Below are positions 44,905-57,179 of a stretch of 64,000 bases of DNA, piece by piece. The DNA is from Polyodon spathula. Lineage: Eukaryota; Chordata; Actinopteri; Acipenseriformes; Polyodontidae. Made by a program: the position numbers and the translations under genes. Position 1 is the stretch's first letter, and every line of letters starts with the position of its first letter. The notes under the pieces are model-generated. The model ran no database searches. It saw only the letters and a list, made by a program, of their open reading frames with translations, and was not told the origin of the DNA. Where the stretch lies: assembly GCF_017654505.1 (NCBI RefSeq), contig NC_054539.1, forward strand, positions 70,375,256-70,439,255, in the 5' to 3' direction.

Positions 44905-47900
44905 TAAGCTAAATGCTGTCAGCAAAATAAAGTATATTTGGGGGTTTATAAAACTGTCAATTATACGTATCACACTTTTTTTACATCTTCTACTATCGAA
45001 CAACATAAAACACAGAATAAGTGAAATCATGCAGTATTAAGAACAGGACACAGTGTGGGTGTTCCTTATTGCATACTTAGTCCTCTCTGCATTCTAATTC
45101 CAAGTCAGGATGATAAGGTAAATACAAACATGGTTTGTCATTTGGTGACACTGTTTTCGTATGATCTCGTGCTGTGGTGACTAAGAAGACTTCTCTGAAG
45201 AAAGATCAATACGTATTTCTCAGGATTTGAGCCTGCAACTGACAGTACTCACTTCAGGACAAATATATTGATTTTAATGTATTCCTAATTTAGTGGCAGT
45301 CACTGGATGAAGAAACACAGTGTGTTGGCTGGAGTTATTAACTCAAATTTTTCAGTCAATGATTGGCAGGGGAAAATGGGACCATCTGCATTAATTTTGC
45401 ATGGAAGTGAACTTTCCAAAATATGCAACAGCAGTGTTAATTGCATGATGCTGACAAACATCTGTTGAGTGTAATTAGTTGCATCACCATAACTATAAGT
45501 GTTAACTACACTTATAACTGAGCAGCATTTCTTGCACAGAATATACATTAAAGATACATTTTTAACACATTTTGTCCAAACAAACACAAGCCTATTCGAG
45601 ACTGAAAATAATTCTGCGATTGGTGCAGCTCAGCGATGTCACTTTTTAAAAAATGTTTTAGCTTTTTTTTCTTTTGCATCGGCTAAGGACTGGATACTGA
45701 AAGCAAGGGTAAGGGTAAGGGGTTTGTGTTTTATAATTGCCACCCTGATGCAAAAACCAAGAACTACAGTGGTGGGAAGTCATTACAAGCTCTCACGTTT
45801 TAATTATACACACCAGTACAAACATGTTTAAGCCTGCTTACCTGACCATTAGTCCTTCTTCTTAATTCTATATCTGTGTGAATATAATTGGTATAAAGCC
45901 CTGCGATTCAGGACATAAATTGCCCTCGGGCCTTTGCCTTTGTCAATTATCAGTCTTTATTCGTATCATATAAAAGGTAAAAAATGTTTGAAAATATAAT
46001 TAGTTTAATAGCTGTGCCATTTCATCGAATCTGGGTGCTTGAGTCATTCCAAACAGACGATCCTCACTGGAAATTTTACGTTTCAGACAAAGAGTACTGG
46101 TACAAAACAGAAGCTTTAATATACCCTTATAAAAGATTACCCCACAAGATTTGCACAGTAATTTTGCAGCTTTCCAATGCTTTTTTCATGGTTATACTAT
46201 GTATTTACAATAGTTTACCATGATTTGCCATATTTTCAATATACTTTACCAGACTTCTGATAGCTTTTATATGGTTTAAATTGCCCAAAGGTAATTTTAG
46301 CTGTAAGACAAGCTTATAATCCAGCTCATATCCAGGTGTGTACTCATAGCTGGCAGTGGAAGTTTTTGGGTGGGCAAAGCTATGGCTTTTTGCACCTCCC
46401 AGGGCAGCGCCCAGGGCAGTGCTCTCCTGTTTGTGTATTGTATTCATTGGTCACCGTACCTAGCCAACTGAGACCAAGGCCACTGATCCATTCAAGTCAT
46501 AGAGCACAGCACACATTTACAAAAATAAAAAACAGACCATAAAACAGTCAAAATACATCAGCCCAGCCATCATTACTGAGCTGTTCACAAATCAAAGATT
46601 CGCCTCAATAAGCATTTAGTCTTTAAATATATTCACCATTTAGCATGGACAGAGAATACTTTGGGAACTCAAGCAAGTGCAGTGCAGTGACTCACAATGG
46701 TGTCTTAGGCTGGCTTTATCTCTGTGCCACTGATCTCTGTGATCTGTGCTTGCACACCATGCCCTGATTTGACTACTATTAGTAAGACAAAACCAGTAAC
46801 TGAGAAAGAAGTCACCACGACAGCTTTGCATTTCTGTCACAAAGAACTAACACTTACATCTGTGCAACTGCCATGATAAATCAGAAGTCATTTTTTTATA
46901 AGGGGTATGCTGCAGTCTATATTATCTTTTCCAGCTTAGCTACTGTATAGGTCATATATACCTTTGGAGACATGGATATCAAATCTGGCTCAGGTGACAA
47001 GTGAACTGAGTTTGGTTGTCTCAGCTTAACCCCCCCAGTGGAGTAGATAACGTAGCAAATGTATTGATACAGTCTTTCAATCACTGTCATGGACAGATAG
47101 TTTAATTAAATTGCATCCTACACTACTAGATAGGAATATCAGTGACAAATGCACACCCTGGCAACCATTTCATCTGTAAACAAACTAAACGCAGAAACAA
47201 AGCATAAATTCACAAATACAACAACAAAAAAAAAGGGAACAAAGCCTTATAGTATAACCAATTCATTATCTCATGACACCGCTGAGTTTAACACTCGGCT
47301 GATCCTTAACACCCTGGCAATCTTTTTGGAAACACTTTGAATAAACCCAGCAACAGACCTTTTCCAAAGGTCCATGGCAATTCAAAGATAGGATAATGTT
47401 GCATGAAAATCACTGCATCAGCAAAATGAACAAATCTAGTTATCAAATGAAGTAGGTTTTGCTCTAGACCTGTCTTGCTACTCTCCAGCTGGAAGAGGGG
47501 GTACTAATGTGTCACTTACCCACTCCCTCTATTTCATAGCTTAGCAATCGGAGTCTGAAGACTGACCAGAATTATTTGATGCCTATCAGGAAACCCGTAA
47601 TTCAGTCAAGAAAGGGCTGGGCAGGTGCAAGCTGTGTGCATTTGAGGTGGTGATTAGAGGAAAGTCTCTCTATGTGAGGCGAGATGAACATCTGTGCCTG
47701 TTACTACATGGACAATAGAGGGTAGCAGGGGGAGGAGGGGGCTCCCCTCGGAACATGAGCAGGGTCTCAGTGAAAGAGAATGCAGGGCTGAATAGTGTGG
47801 CCTGATTTAAGGCTTTCACTGCTACTTGTCATTAGCATTTGAAAACACGGGCTGGGTCAAACTCTTTGGCATTAGGTTTTTTTTTTTTTTTTTTAATTAA

Positions 47901-49694
47901 GGGAGCAATACATAAAGACAGCAGAGGCACCCTTCTTCTGCAACTATTGTGGCCATTATTTCTGTAGGATTATGATAGAGGGAGAGTTGTCATTATAGGT
48001 GACGCGTGTAAGAGGCTTGGGGAGGCTAAGCCACCCCAAAATAAATTGCTCAAACCCTCACAAGAAATTGTTCTGACCAACACAAAAAATATTTGTAAGA
48101 GAAGATCGATTTTTTTTTTTTTCTGCAAGTGCGCAAAGCAGGGGTATTTCTTGTTTTCCTACTGCGCAACCGCCAGACCGCTAGGGCAGCTGGGATATCA
48201 AAATCAACACTATAGTACAGACACAGGATTTAGTTGCAATTCAATGTCATTGGAGGAGACAATGTTTGGCTGGTTTACTATCAATTCTTCCTGCCGATCT
48301 GAGCCCCCCATACCGCTGCAGGAGGCAACCGACGAAAACTGAATCCTTTTTGCTCATTCCCTTGCCTGGAACTTCATCTTCACAATTTCTATATTTATTC
48401 AAATTGCTGTTATCTATACAAACAGCTTGATCCCAATCTGATTTTACAGAACCTGTGGCAAAATATTTTCACAGCACACTGTCTGTTTTCACTCACCACT
48501 GTTTTATGAGAATTCAATAACTGTGATGTTACAGTCAGAAGATTCCTTCACCTGTTTGAAAAAATGCCACCTGAAATTGATTTTTCTAGTCCTTCACTCC
48601 ATTTTCAGTGAAAGCGGGGTCTTTTGAACTTCTGAAAAAGTGTCTGCAAGGAAAGCAGAAAACCTCATCTGCCTGCTTTCTGTACTCTAAATATGAAAAC
48701 GTATTTTAATATTCTGATGAAAATGAATGGTTTTGCTTACCAAAGACAGTTGTTGGATACACAGTTATAGCATAAACAAAGCTATAACGGCCCTGTGGCA
48801 TTATTATACAGTGCAAGTTCTCAAAAAGACACAGGAGAATGAATCTGCTTTCCAGCTTTTATTTGTGTCCATCCGTCCAACTATTTGAATTTGAACACAG
48901 TGAATGAAACTTAGTAGTCAGACTCAATAGTAACAGAGTAATAAAAAAAAAATAATGCAAGTCTTAATTATATCCATCTGATATGTGTTTATCTTACTGT
49001 ATATCGTTGGGTTCAATAAATGCAGGAGGAAAAGTGTGGAACAGCATCCCCAAATGAAAGACTCATGCGCCACCTATGGGTGTCATTTTATGTATTACTC
49101 TTTATAGGTTTTATTTAAATGCCACATTTCAACCACAGCTTAGTATAGTATAAAATCAGTGGTGACCGGAACACACTGGAGCACCATTCTGATACTATTT
49201 TCTACAGGCATCAGTCATGTAGTCGAACTCGGAACTCTCACAATTAATTGGCAAGCTAAGACATGACTCACATCTCCTGCACAACTGTCTCATTCAGTCA
49301 TTAGGAACAACTTATATCATGGACTACTTCTTTAAGAAGGCAAAAAATGCTGATGAAGACAAAAGCAGCAGAGCATTGACTGCGACTGTGGACCCAAACA
49401 CAACAAAGCCACTGGCACACACAGACACGTAAACATTCTCACAAGATGGAGAAAGGCACTTTGTGGAGATACTTGTAGAAATTAGATGATTGTGTTACCT
49501 GTTGTATGTGTTACTAGAAGTTCACTATACAAATAAAATTTGAATTAGTATAATAATTCTTGTTTAAGAAAATCTATATTTTAGTGATGTTCTAGTACCT
49601 CCAGATTAAGGACTATTATATTGAATATTGAAGCTGACAATCACGTTTTTTGAAGGTGGCTGGTAGTATGTGTGAATATCATTATGGCTAAGTA
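44905..49694. other. Unassigned region
   Basis: About 4.8 kb without a recognised gene or complete element. A T-run is at 47878-47894 and another at 48110-48121. TTGGGGAGGCTAAGCCACCC near 48018 is a short palindromic motif of the kind found near transposon ends, but no partner was found. Open frames are short and lack known domains. Confidence 0.4.
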
Positions 49695-49942
49695 CTAATA
49701 ATTAGGGCTGTCAATTAACTTCTGCAATTAACGTGTACATTTTTGGGGAGATCATTTTTTTCTTAACGCACGTTAATCGCCCTCCTGTCTTGCCCCTCTT
49801 AGCATTCTGTAATTCATTTCCTGCATACCAGGATTGAATGAGTGTAATCATCGTTTGAATATAAAATTAGTCACAGAACCACATTATGTGGCAAAGGACT
49901 GAAACTGAAGGGCTTGTGAATGGGACATTTATTTTTATTAAA

Positions 49943-50060
49943 CTTGCTGACAGTTCATTGGATAGAAAGAGGGTTACTTGTGTCTACTGTCAAAGTGAGT
50001 TCTAGTTTCACAGAAGTGCATCTATTCTGCTGTACAACCTGTGTGCTAAACATGCTTTCA
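49943..50060 (+). pseudogene. BED zinc-finger remnant of the hAT transposase
   Basis: Translation gives DSSLDRKRVTCVYCQSEF, a stop (50003-50005), then FHRSASILLYNLCAKHAF. This matches the BED finger layout (VxCxxC, then a serine-rich S..SL segment and HL.AKH), the N-terminal DNA-binding domain of hAT transposases. The first zinc-binding histidine is replaced by asparagine and an amber stop splits the finger, so it is non-functional. Confidence 0.75.
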
Positions 50061-50363
50061 CTTCTCAAAATATACTTTCTAGTAGTTCTTCAGCTATAGA
50101 CAACAGCAATACAACAACAAATGAAAACATCAATTTCGACAGAGTACTCTCTTAGAAATTCAGGATCACTGCAAACCCATGAATCAAGCTACGTAGGATA
50201 CTGTAAACATAACCAGTGCTGTTAGATAGCTACCGAATGCAGAGCCTTTAACATTGTAACTTTTTAAGCAATATTATTTAGAATTATGAGGGATATAACT
50301 ATTACTCTGTGAATATTTAGTTTTATTTAAACCATTTCAAGTTATTTATAAAACATAATTTAA

Positions 50364-50364
<1 letters not shown>

Positions 50365-50427
<63 letters not shown>

Positions 50428-50428
50428 T
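50365..50428. repeat. (ATT)n microsatellite within hAT element
   Basis: About 21 ATT units, paired in inverted sense with the (AAT)n at 50636-50707. Confidence 0.95.
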
Positions 50429-50635
50429 AAACAGCAATGAAAAACATCAGTTTATGAGTAAAGGAAACTGTAAAGGAAACTGATAATTGTAAATGCAGTA
50501 AGGTGAGTAATAAACTGACTCCATTGTGATTTAGCAGTTGGTTCAAACAATTTAACAACAAATGTTGGATTGTAAATAAATATAAAACTATAAAGAGAAT
50601 CCATAAATAGGAAAACAGGGTTTTTATGCTGTTTT

Positions 50636-50636
50636 T

Positions 50637-50707
<71 letters not shown>
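50636..50707. repeat. (AAT)n microsatellite within hAT element
   Basis: About 23 AAT units. Together with flanking AAACAGCA/TGCTGTTT it forms the right arm of an inverted repeat with 50365-50440. Confidence 0.95.
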
Positions 50708-50815
50708 TTAAAAAAAAATTAAATGAGATGGATGCAGTAATTGTATCAATTTAATATGTGATTAAAACTAAGATTAACTGAGAAAAATTAATTGCTTGAC
50801 AGCCATACTAATAAT

Positions 50816-51780
50816 ATTTTTTTTCTGATCCAAATCACATTACTGATGGAATATTTATATTTATTACTCCACTCCTTCTGAACTTTTTGTTACTGTATTT
50901 TGTATGATTAATAGTGAATATAATGAATGCTATACAGTACATTTGCAAGATTTTGGTACCAGGAGTGAGGTGCCTGTACCTTTTAATGTTGTCCAAATAG
51001 GTACCGTTTAGGACGAAGGAAGAAAGCACAATCATGAAAGTTCATCTGAATCACAACACTCAAATATCAGCAGCAAGTACAACACTGAAAGTGGATATTA
51101 CTCCAGATTCAGTGGGAGGGGAGCACAGGCGATGGGCGTCTGTCCTTCAGCAAGAGGTAGCTTTGGAAAAGATCAGCTAGCTGTGTTTTGTCCTTCAAGT
51201 GCGTGTCAGTCTTGCTCACTAACCAACCTTTTTATCTGCCTTACTTTCTGTCTTAGTGGCATCATCCCCAAGCAGCTACTGTGGAGCAGCTTGCAGTGAC
51301 CTTTCCATTATTACTCCTGATTCACAGTCCCACAAATATTCAATCTCCTGTCTCCAGTATAGACCTTGAATATGCTGTAGCCTACCTTGACTTGGCAGGC
51401 AGTCAGCAGTTCCTTACTTAACAAAGAAAAGATGCTACTCAGACATTGCATGTATAAAAAAGTTCAATTCTCTGCAAGAAGGAGTTAGGCAATTAACATG
51501 ATTATTATAAGTATATTAAAAAAAAAATTAAATTACTTAGAGTAATAGATGTTTCTCAGAGCATAATCATTCCTCAGGATACTTCAGATTTCTTAATTTA
51601 ATTGCAGATCTTTAGAAGACGCAATCATACAGACAACAGTGGGCTTCAGCAGCATGCACATTTGATCAGATCTCGTAATGAGAAAGCCAGTAAGCAATGT
51701 AAGCAATAAGGCACGACAGGGTGTATAATATACTCTAATATCAAGTCACGAGGCGAAGCCAAGTGGCTTCAACCACCCGG
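50816..51780. other. Unassigned stretch
   Basis: No recognised gene or repeat. Confidence 0.35.
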
Positions 51781-51781
51781 G

Positions 51782-52090
51782 ATGAGTGGCTTCAACTGGC
51801 CTGGATGTTTTGGAGCTTGTGCTTTTTCAATCCTGGTTCCACAGATTTGGAATGCTCTGCATGTTGAACTCTGCTTTACCACTGAATCTCCAAACATTCT
51901 TATTTCACAAGTTATGCTAATTCATTTGGGAGAATGTATTGTCAAATGCTCTGCTGTGTGCTGGTTTTTTGTATAGGTATATGTGTGCTGCGTTTTTTTT
52001 TTATATGTATATTTATGTCTGTACAGTGCTCTATAACCACTTGTGGTCTGTTTTGTGCTCTATAATTTTATTTTAAATTTTAATAAAAAA
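51782..52090 (+). pseudogene. L2-like LINE 3' end
   Basis: The frame FGACAFSILVPQIWNALHVE resembles the conserved C-terminal tail of L2/CR1-type ORF2 (consensus-like RAFS..AP.LWNSLP..LR). It is followed by a 3' UTR ending GTACAGTGCTCTATAACCAC, close to the GCGCTTTGTGACCACTTG tails of fish L2 elements. Only the last ~300 bp of the element is present. Confidence 0.6.
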
Positions 52091-52417
52091 TGTTAAAATC
52101 TTTTACTTGTAAATTAAACTTGTGCATCAGCGCTTTCATTACCCCAGTCTGTTGTCTGTGTCCACGGTTTTCTGGGTCTGATGTCATCACCCAAGCCATC
52201 CTGCCACAAGCCTACAATAGTATTATTTTAGCATGCAAACCCCGCCCCCACTTCCTTCGTAGCCCACACGGAAGTATGTGTTTCAATGGAATGTGGGGAA
52301 GCGGTGTGGTCTGGCTGTAATTCAATGAAACTGCATCTGTCAACGAGGGCAACAAGGATATGCTGCTGTTTCCCACAGAGCACTATGCTGCAGGGTCACG
52401 CAGTAGAAAAGGTAATG

Positions 52418-52424
52418 TTATTAC

Positions 52425-52458
<34 letters not shown>

Positions 52459-52478
52459 GTTATTATTATTATTATTAT
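52418..52478. repeat. (ATT)n microsatellite
   Basis: About 20 ATT units with one GTT interruption. Confidence 0.95.
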
Positions 52479-52559
52479 GCCCCTCCATTACATTCTTGAT
52501 GCCACCGGTCATCATAATCAGTAAATATAGACTCTTACTATAAATTACAGATCGGTTCA

Positions 52560-53480
52560 TATATTTGCTCATGTACCAGTCGAACCCCCCAACTTTAGGA
52601 TTTTGTTTCGGGTTTAAATTTCTTGACTTATACTCGAGCAAATACGGTAAGTTAAAAATGGTAATAATAAGGAAGCAAAATGAAGGGCAGTCCAAAAAAA
52701 AAGAAAAAAAAAAATCCAAAAGAAAAAAAAATGATAACCGAGCTCAAGCTGGATGTTGAGTGTCCAAATCAGTCCAACAATAATGCTGACCGTCCATCCT
52801 TCCCCTTAGAGGCAGACTTTCCAAAAGGGAAATCTTCTCTGTCAGTGTTGTTTGAACGTCCACCAGGCCCAGCTCAGGAGGGAATGGAACTCGTCTGCCC
52901 TGTAGGAGAGATGCAAAACAGAACCACAATGAGCCCTGATCACACCCTCCCAAGTCTCCCTCTACACTCTAGCCTGCCCATGCTGGGCGAGACGATTTTT
53001 GCTGCAACACCTCCACTGGCAGGTCCCTTCTCACAAATGTTCTGGTCTGACAGGCTCTGTTCTCCAACTGGAACAGGTATGGAGCTGCACCTCTAGGAAT
53101 GGTGCAGCTGTGACTTGTGCAACAAAAGTGTGTCCAAAACAAAATCACTCTACACAAAAAATAAAAATAAAATTGCAATATAAGTGTTCAGTCCAAACAA
53201 AGACAATAAAACAAAACTCCACACATGTTTTCCAAATTCTGTTGTGCATCAAAAAAATAAGTGAATTAAAAAACAACAAAGAAATAATGCACCTGCAGCA
53301 ACCATCCACAAGAATGGCTACCGAATCCACACCGTCAGTCTCTTCTCAAAAGCCAATTCTGCCTGAAAAATAGTGACCGTTAAAAAAATGCAATTTAATA
53401 GACAATAAAATAATTAAAATCTTCAGTTACAAACTTTCTCATAGTCAGTCCCAGTGGGTTACAGAAATGCTTAATTTCCA
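52560..53480. other. Unassigned block with a transposon-like terminus
   Basis: TTGACTTATACTCGAGCAAA and ATACGGTA at about 52621-52650 resemble the CTCGAGTATAAG/ACGGTA termini of dispersed DNA transposons. No partner was found. The following 450 bp is GC-richer, with overlapping frames (52680-53096, 52999-53373) on both strands that lack known domains. It could be part of a retroelement but cannot be assigned. Confidence 0.3.
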
Positions 53481-53483
53481 AGT

Positions 53484-53926
53484 TGCTGCAACTCCAATAA
53501 CTTAGCTGCTTGTCTTTTTCACATTCAGTTCACTAACAAACATGCATCATTCTCCGCAATGCTTTGAATTATGAAACAAATTTTTAACAATTTGTTTCAA
53601 TAAAAGCCTTCCTGCGCTGTCAAATTACAACAAAAGAAATAAAAAAGAAACGAAAGGGGAAAAGAAATCCTTTAACTTTTCCTACCTATCGTTTCTAACA
53701 GCTTACTTACCGCCCTGGACTGACTCGCCCTGACTCACTACCCCTGTTCCTTCAGTGTGTCTATGTGAAGTCAGACCTCGCTTCTCTCTGCACTCACCGG
53801 GGAACAGGTGCCGAAAGAGCTTCCATTAGCCACACCCGTCAGCAATCAAAGCTGCATCGAGGCACAACAGGTCTATTTAGGAAGCAATTACCTTCAGCTT
53901 GATTTAATTTAGTCTCCCCCATGACA
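53484..53926 (-). mobile_element. Solo LTR, copy 4
   Basis: A 443-bp unit on the minus strand begins TGTCATGGGGGAGAC (53926) and ends GGAGTTGCAGCA (53484), with TG...CA ends. It is flanked by a perfect 5-bp duplication, CAAGT (53479-53483 and 53927-53931). Apart from the similar first bases it is not clearly the same family as the other LTRs. No internal coding region adjoins it. A TATA-like CTAAATAGA follows a short AATT-centred stem (GAAGGTAATTGCTTC). Confidence 0.78.
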
Positions 53927-53931
53927 CAAGT

Positions 53932-55241
53932 CTTGAGTTGATTTGAATACTTACTTTTGCCTTTTTTCACTATGTTAATTAATTACTGGTGTCCGATTCA
54001 GACTCATTCAATATCTCATGTGCACTTCAGTTTCCTAAAAGGTCAACATTTACATAAATCTCGTCGGTTTTTTTTCCCAAAATTCTAATGGTATATGGAT
54101 ATCTACCAGTGATTTGCTCCTTTTTGAAAAGAGGTGCCTATGATATGCTGTGATCTGTTTTGACCAATCAGGATAGGGTATTTAAAATACCCATTTTTTA
54201 ATATTTATTAAAGTACCACTGAACTGTGATGTACTATACCTCCAATTTCACTTGGGAGAAGAACATGACAGTTCCAAAAACTTCCAGAGTCTTACTCCTA
54301 GCTGTCACTTATGGTCCAGTTCTTTAATGTACATGAGACAATAGTCATGACACAATACACTGAAAAAGTTAAGTGATAGATGGAAATGTCAGTTACAAGA
54401 ACTTGGATTTCCACAGTCTACTTATGACCAACTTAACTCACCCATTGCTTTGAATAACTCTGACTCTGCATGCCTAAAATGGCTTCCAAACATACAGTTA
54501 ATGGACTCCAAGGGGGTAAAAAGGCATACTTGTGTATCTAGTGCTTTATACCTATTGAATGGCACTCTTCATTACTTTTGAAGTGAAGGCTGGTATTATT
54601 TATTCAAACACTGTGAGCATGAATCTGAAGTGAATTATAAATGATAAAGCGCTATGGTGAGTTATTAGTTGTGACATCATATAGGATTTGATTTAGTCTG
54701 TGTCATGCAATTAAAATAAATAAATTAAAAGAAAATAATATCTGAATGTTATACAGTAGTTCAAATTAAATATTTATTGAGTAGTAGCTTTGTTTGAAAT
54801 ACTTTGCTTGAAGTTCACTTATCAGCAAAAATAGGATTGCAAAGCTGCAACAGGTGAATAGCTGGTATTGGCTACCACTGTATATATCACTGTGCAATAC
54901 GCCTGTCTTTTACAGTACCATATTTACTTAATCACACATTCATGTAAAAACTACACTGCTCGGTAACTGTGTACATTTTGTTTACAATATATACATTTTG
55001 GACATAATTGAAATAAATAAATGTGTTGTACTGTTGTTTCGAATCAGCATACATACATTTTTTAGTTTAGTTTAGTTTTCTTTTTGGATGATTGTTTATT
55101 TCTATGGAAGCTTGTGAGGTTTATAACTTCTGAATGCCTTGTTGTATTGTTCTGGAAATGTTTATCCGGCATCTTGGTTGTTGGGGAACCGAACGCAAGC
55201 TACAGGTTTTTATAACAAAGAGCTCCCCAATAACACTGAAC
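53932..55241. other. Unassigned stretch
   Basis: No recognised gene or repeat in about 1.3 kb. Confidence 0.4.
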
Positions 55242-55646
55242 ATCTAAATCAGTGTTTCTCAATGGGGGCGGTACCACCCCCCGTTCTGAAGCCAAAGGGG
55301 GCATTTACATCCAAGAAGGCGGGAGGGAGGCATTTTAGCTAAAAATAAAGGAGGGTATTGTATTTTCTTACTTAAGCTTAAGGACACATTTCAAAATGTT
55401 GATTAACTACTTACACACAATGTGCCAGTACTGACTGACTTGTGCACTATAAGATCGAGTACACATCAAGTCAGAAATGTGTGTTACTACGCAGTAATGT
55501 CACTGCCATTTGTGCTATCCGGTTTGTCATACAAATTTAATATGGTCCAATCAGAACAAAGCAGCCATTCCATTTATGCCTATTGCTATGTTAGAGACGT
55601 ATACATGTTACATGTCTGAATTTCACAGTTTACTCTTATTGTTATC

Positions 55647-56342
55647 TAGTGATGTGCATTTGAGGAGATTTTTGGAATCGGTTCTGAACCGGTATTTTGA
55701 TTCTGGTTCCAAAACTGTTTAGAAAAACCTATCCGTATGTCAATGTGTGAGCAGAATATTGTGCAGTTGCCATGTATAATTAAAGTTAATAAAATAATCT
55801 AAAATCTCCAATTTGCACAATAAGAGTTTTAATACAACAGCAAAAGCCATTGTGTGCTTGTATATGAACCTCGTTAACTGCAAATTTCACAAAGCTTACA
55901 ATTAAAAAAATCTTTAACCACATGGTATGTGTAAACAGGTCAATGTATGTTAGGATCCCAAGGCAAAATATGACCCTATCGGCTTGGGGTTAAATTACTT
56001 TTTTAGATCGCTGAAATCGTGTAGTTTGGCTTGGGCTTGTCTTGTTCCCCTTGAGGTGTTGAAGATTCACTTACCCAAAGCGTTTTCATCACTGCATGTA
56101 AAAGTGAGACTGAATTAATTAAAACCCCTGTTATTGCTGTAATAAATATTTTGCAGACCTTTTTTTGTGAACGTGTCAATTATAGTTATAAAATGTATTT
56201 TTGACAGAAATTGATGTTTTAATAATTAGTTTTACTAAAAACATAATAGTACTCACTGCAACCAGATCCCTGATATTTGTTTGTCGGTCCCAAATCAGCA
56301 ACCGGGTACATGATTTCAAAGGAACCGTTTTGCATATCTCTA
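55647..56342. mobile_element. Inner hAT-like element with 8-bp TSD
   Basis: A 696-bp element is nested in the outer copy. Ends are TAGTGATGTGCA (left) and, inverted, TAGAGATATGCA (right). It is flanked by a perfect 8-bp duplication, TTGTTATC (55639-55646 and 56343-56350). Subterminal GGTTCTGAACCGG and GGAACCGTTTTGC are related in inverted sense. No coding capacity. Its insertion must post-date the outer element. Confidence 0.9.
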
Positions 56343-56557
56343 TTGTTATCCACAGCATGGTTCAAGCAAAGAAGATATGTCAGCAATATTCCATAATAGT
56401 AAGCATTTTATGTATGTATCTACATGTTGACTATACCAGTGACTGGGGTTTAATTATTTTGTTTTATTAATTATTTCTCTGTAATTCTCAGAACTAGTGG
56501 AATTAAATGTAATTAATAATTTATGTTAAATAAATGGCATTGTTAATCGGCAATAAT

Positions 56558-56560
<3 letters not shown>

Positions 56561-56595
<35 letters not shown>
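56561..56595. repeat. Poly-T tract
   Basis: About 35 consecutive T near the right end of the outer hAT-like element. Confidence 0.97.
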
Positions 56596-56935
56596 CTGTG
56601 GCAATGGGGCGATGAATAAGCTCAGCTGATCCTTAGGGGGCGTTGTTATGAAAAAGGTTGAGAAACACTCATCTAAATGCAGATGTTGCCAAGGTACCTG
56701 TTGCTCAGTAGTTCTGATAAAGCTTCTAGTTCCAGTTCAGGAGCGGAGAGTCAAACTACAGGAATAGCCTAATTTATAGTTCCAGGGACCTCCCAGGCTA
56801 TACTTCCTATAAAAGTGGACTAAGTGCCTTTAGAAGTGTTGGGTTCCAGAGCTTTTGTCATTGACAAATAACACAAAATATCCACTGTACATGTTTACTT
56901 ATAAGTTTTAATATAGTCCCTACCGCAAGGTGGGA

Positions 56936-57168
56936 CTACACCCTGGAAGGGATGCCAGTCCATCACAGGGCATCACACACAGGGCAATTTAGAGTGACCA
57001 ATCAACCTGAACAGCATGTCTTTGGACTGTGGGAGGAAACCTGAGTACCTGGAGAAAACCCACATGAACACAGGGAGAACATGCAAACTCCACACAGACA
57101 AACCCCTAGGCCGGAATCGAACCCAGGACCCTGGCAGCAGCGTTAACTACCACGCCACCGTGCCGCCC
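56936..57168 (-). mobile_element. tRNA-derived SINE (V-SINE type)
   Basis: On the minus strand a tRNA-related head (57168 to about 57105) carries an A-box-like TGGCGTGGTAGTTAAC (57157-57142) and an exact B box GGTTCGATTCC (57123-57113), the internal RNA polymerase III promoter. The body has the conserved V-SINE core (GGAGTTTGCATGTTCTCCCT, GGTTTCCTCCCACAGTCCAA). The tail (CTGGACTGGCATCCCTTCCA) is related to a partner LINE. At ~233 bp it is close to full length. It encodes no protein and depends on a LINE for movement. No TSD was defined. Confidence 0.9.
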
Positions 57169-57179
57169 CACTAGTGTCT

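Larger units (their letters stand above)
49703..50807 (+). mobile_element. hAT element with intact 8-bp TSD
   Basis: A 1,105-bp element is flanked by a perfect 8-bp target duplication, CTAATAAT (49695-49702 and 50808-50815). TIRs are TAGGGCTGTCAATTAA at the left and, inverted, TATGGCTGTCAAGCAATTAA at the right. Eight-base TSDs with TAGGG-type ends identify the hAT superfamily. A dead BED zinc finger lies near the left side, and two complementary trinucleotide arrays sit toward the right. No catalytic domain remains, so this is an internally deleted copy. Confidence 0.9.
55250..56670. mobile_element. Outer hAT-like element with 8-bp TSD
   Basis: The 1,421-bp element has inverted ends CAGTGTTTCTCAA (55250) and TTGAGAAACACTC (to 56670; last base differs). 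It is flanked by a perfect 8-bp duplication, ATCTAAAT (55242-55249 and 56671-56678). CAGTGTTTCTCAA is a typical hAT-Charlie-like terminus. Another hAT-like element is inserted within it, so the host copy is about 717 bp. There is no transposase frame. A T homopolymer of about 35 lies near its right end. Confidence 0.9.

Noticed and set aside
48010..48342. 98-codon plus frame near a GGGGAGGCTAAGCCACCCC palindrome
   Set aside because: It contains a poly-Phe run from a T tract, shows no domain, and the palindrome has no matching partner.
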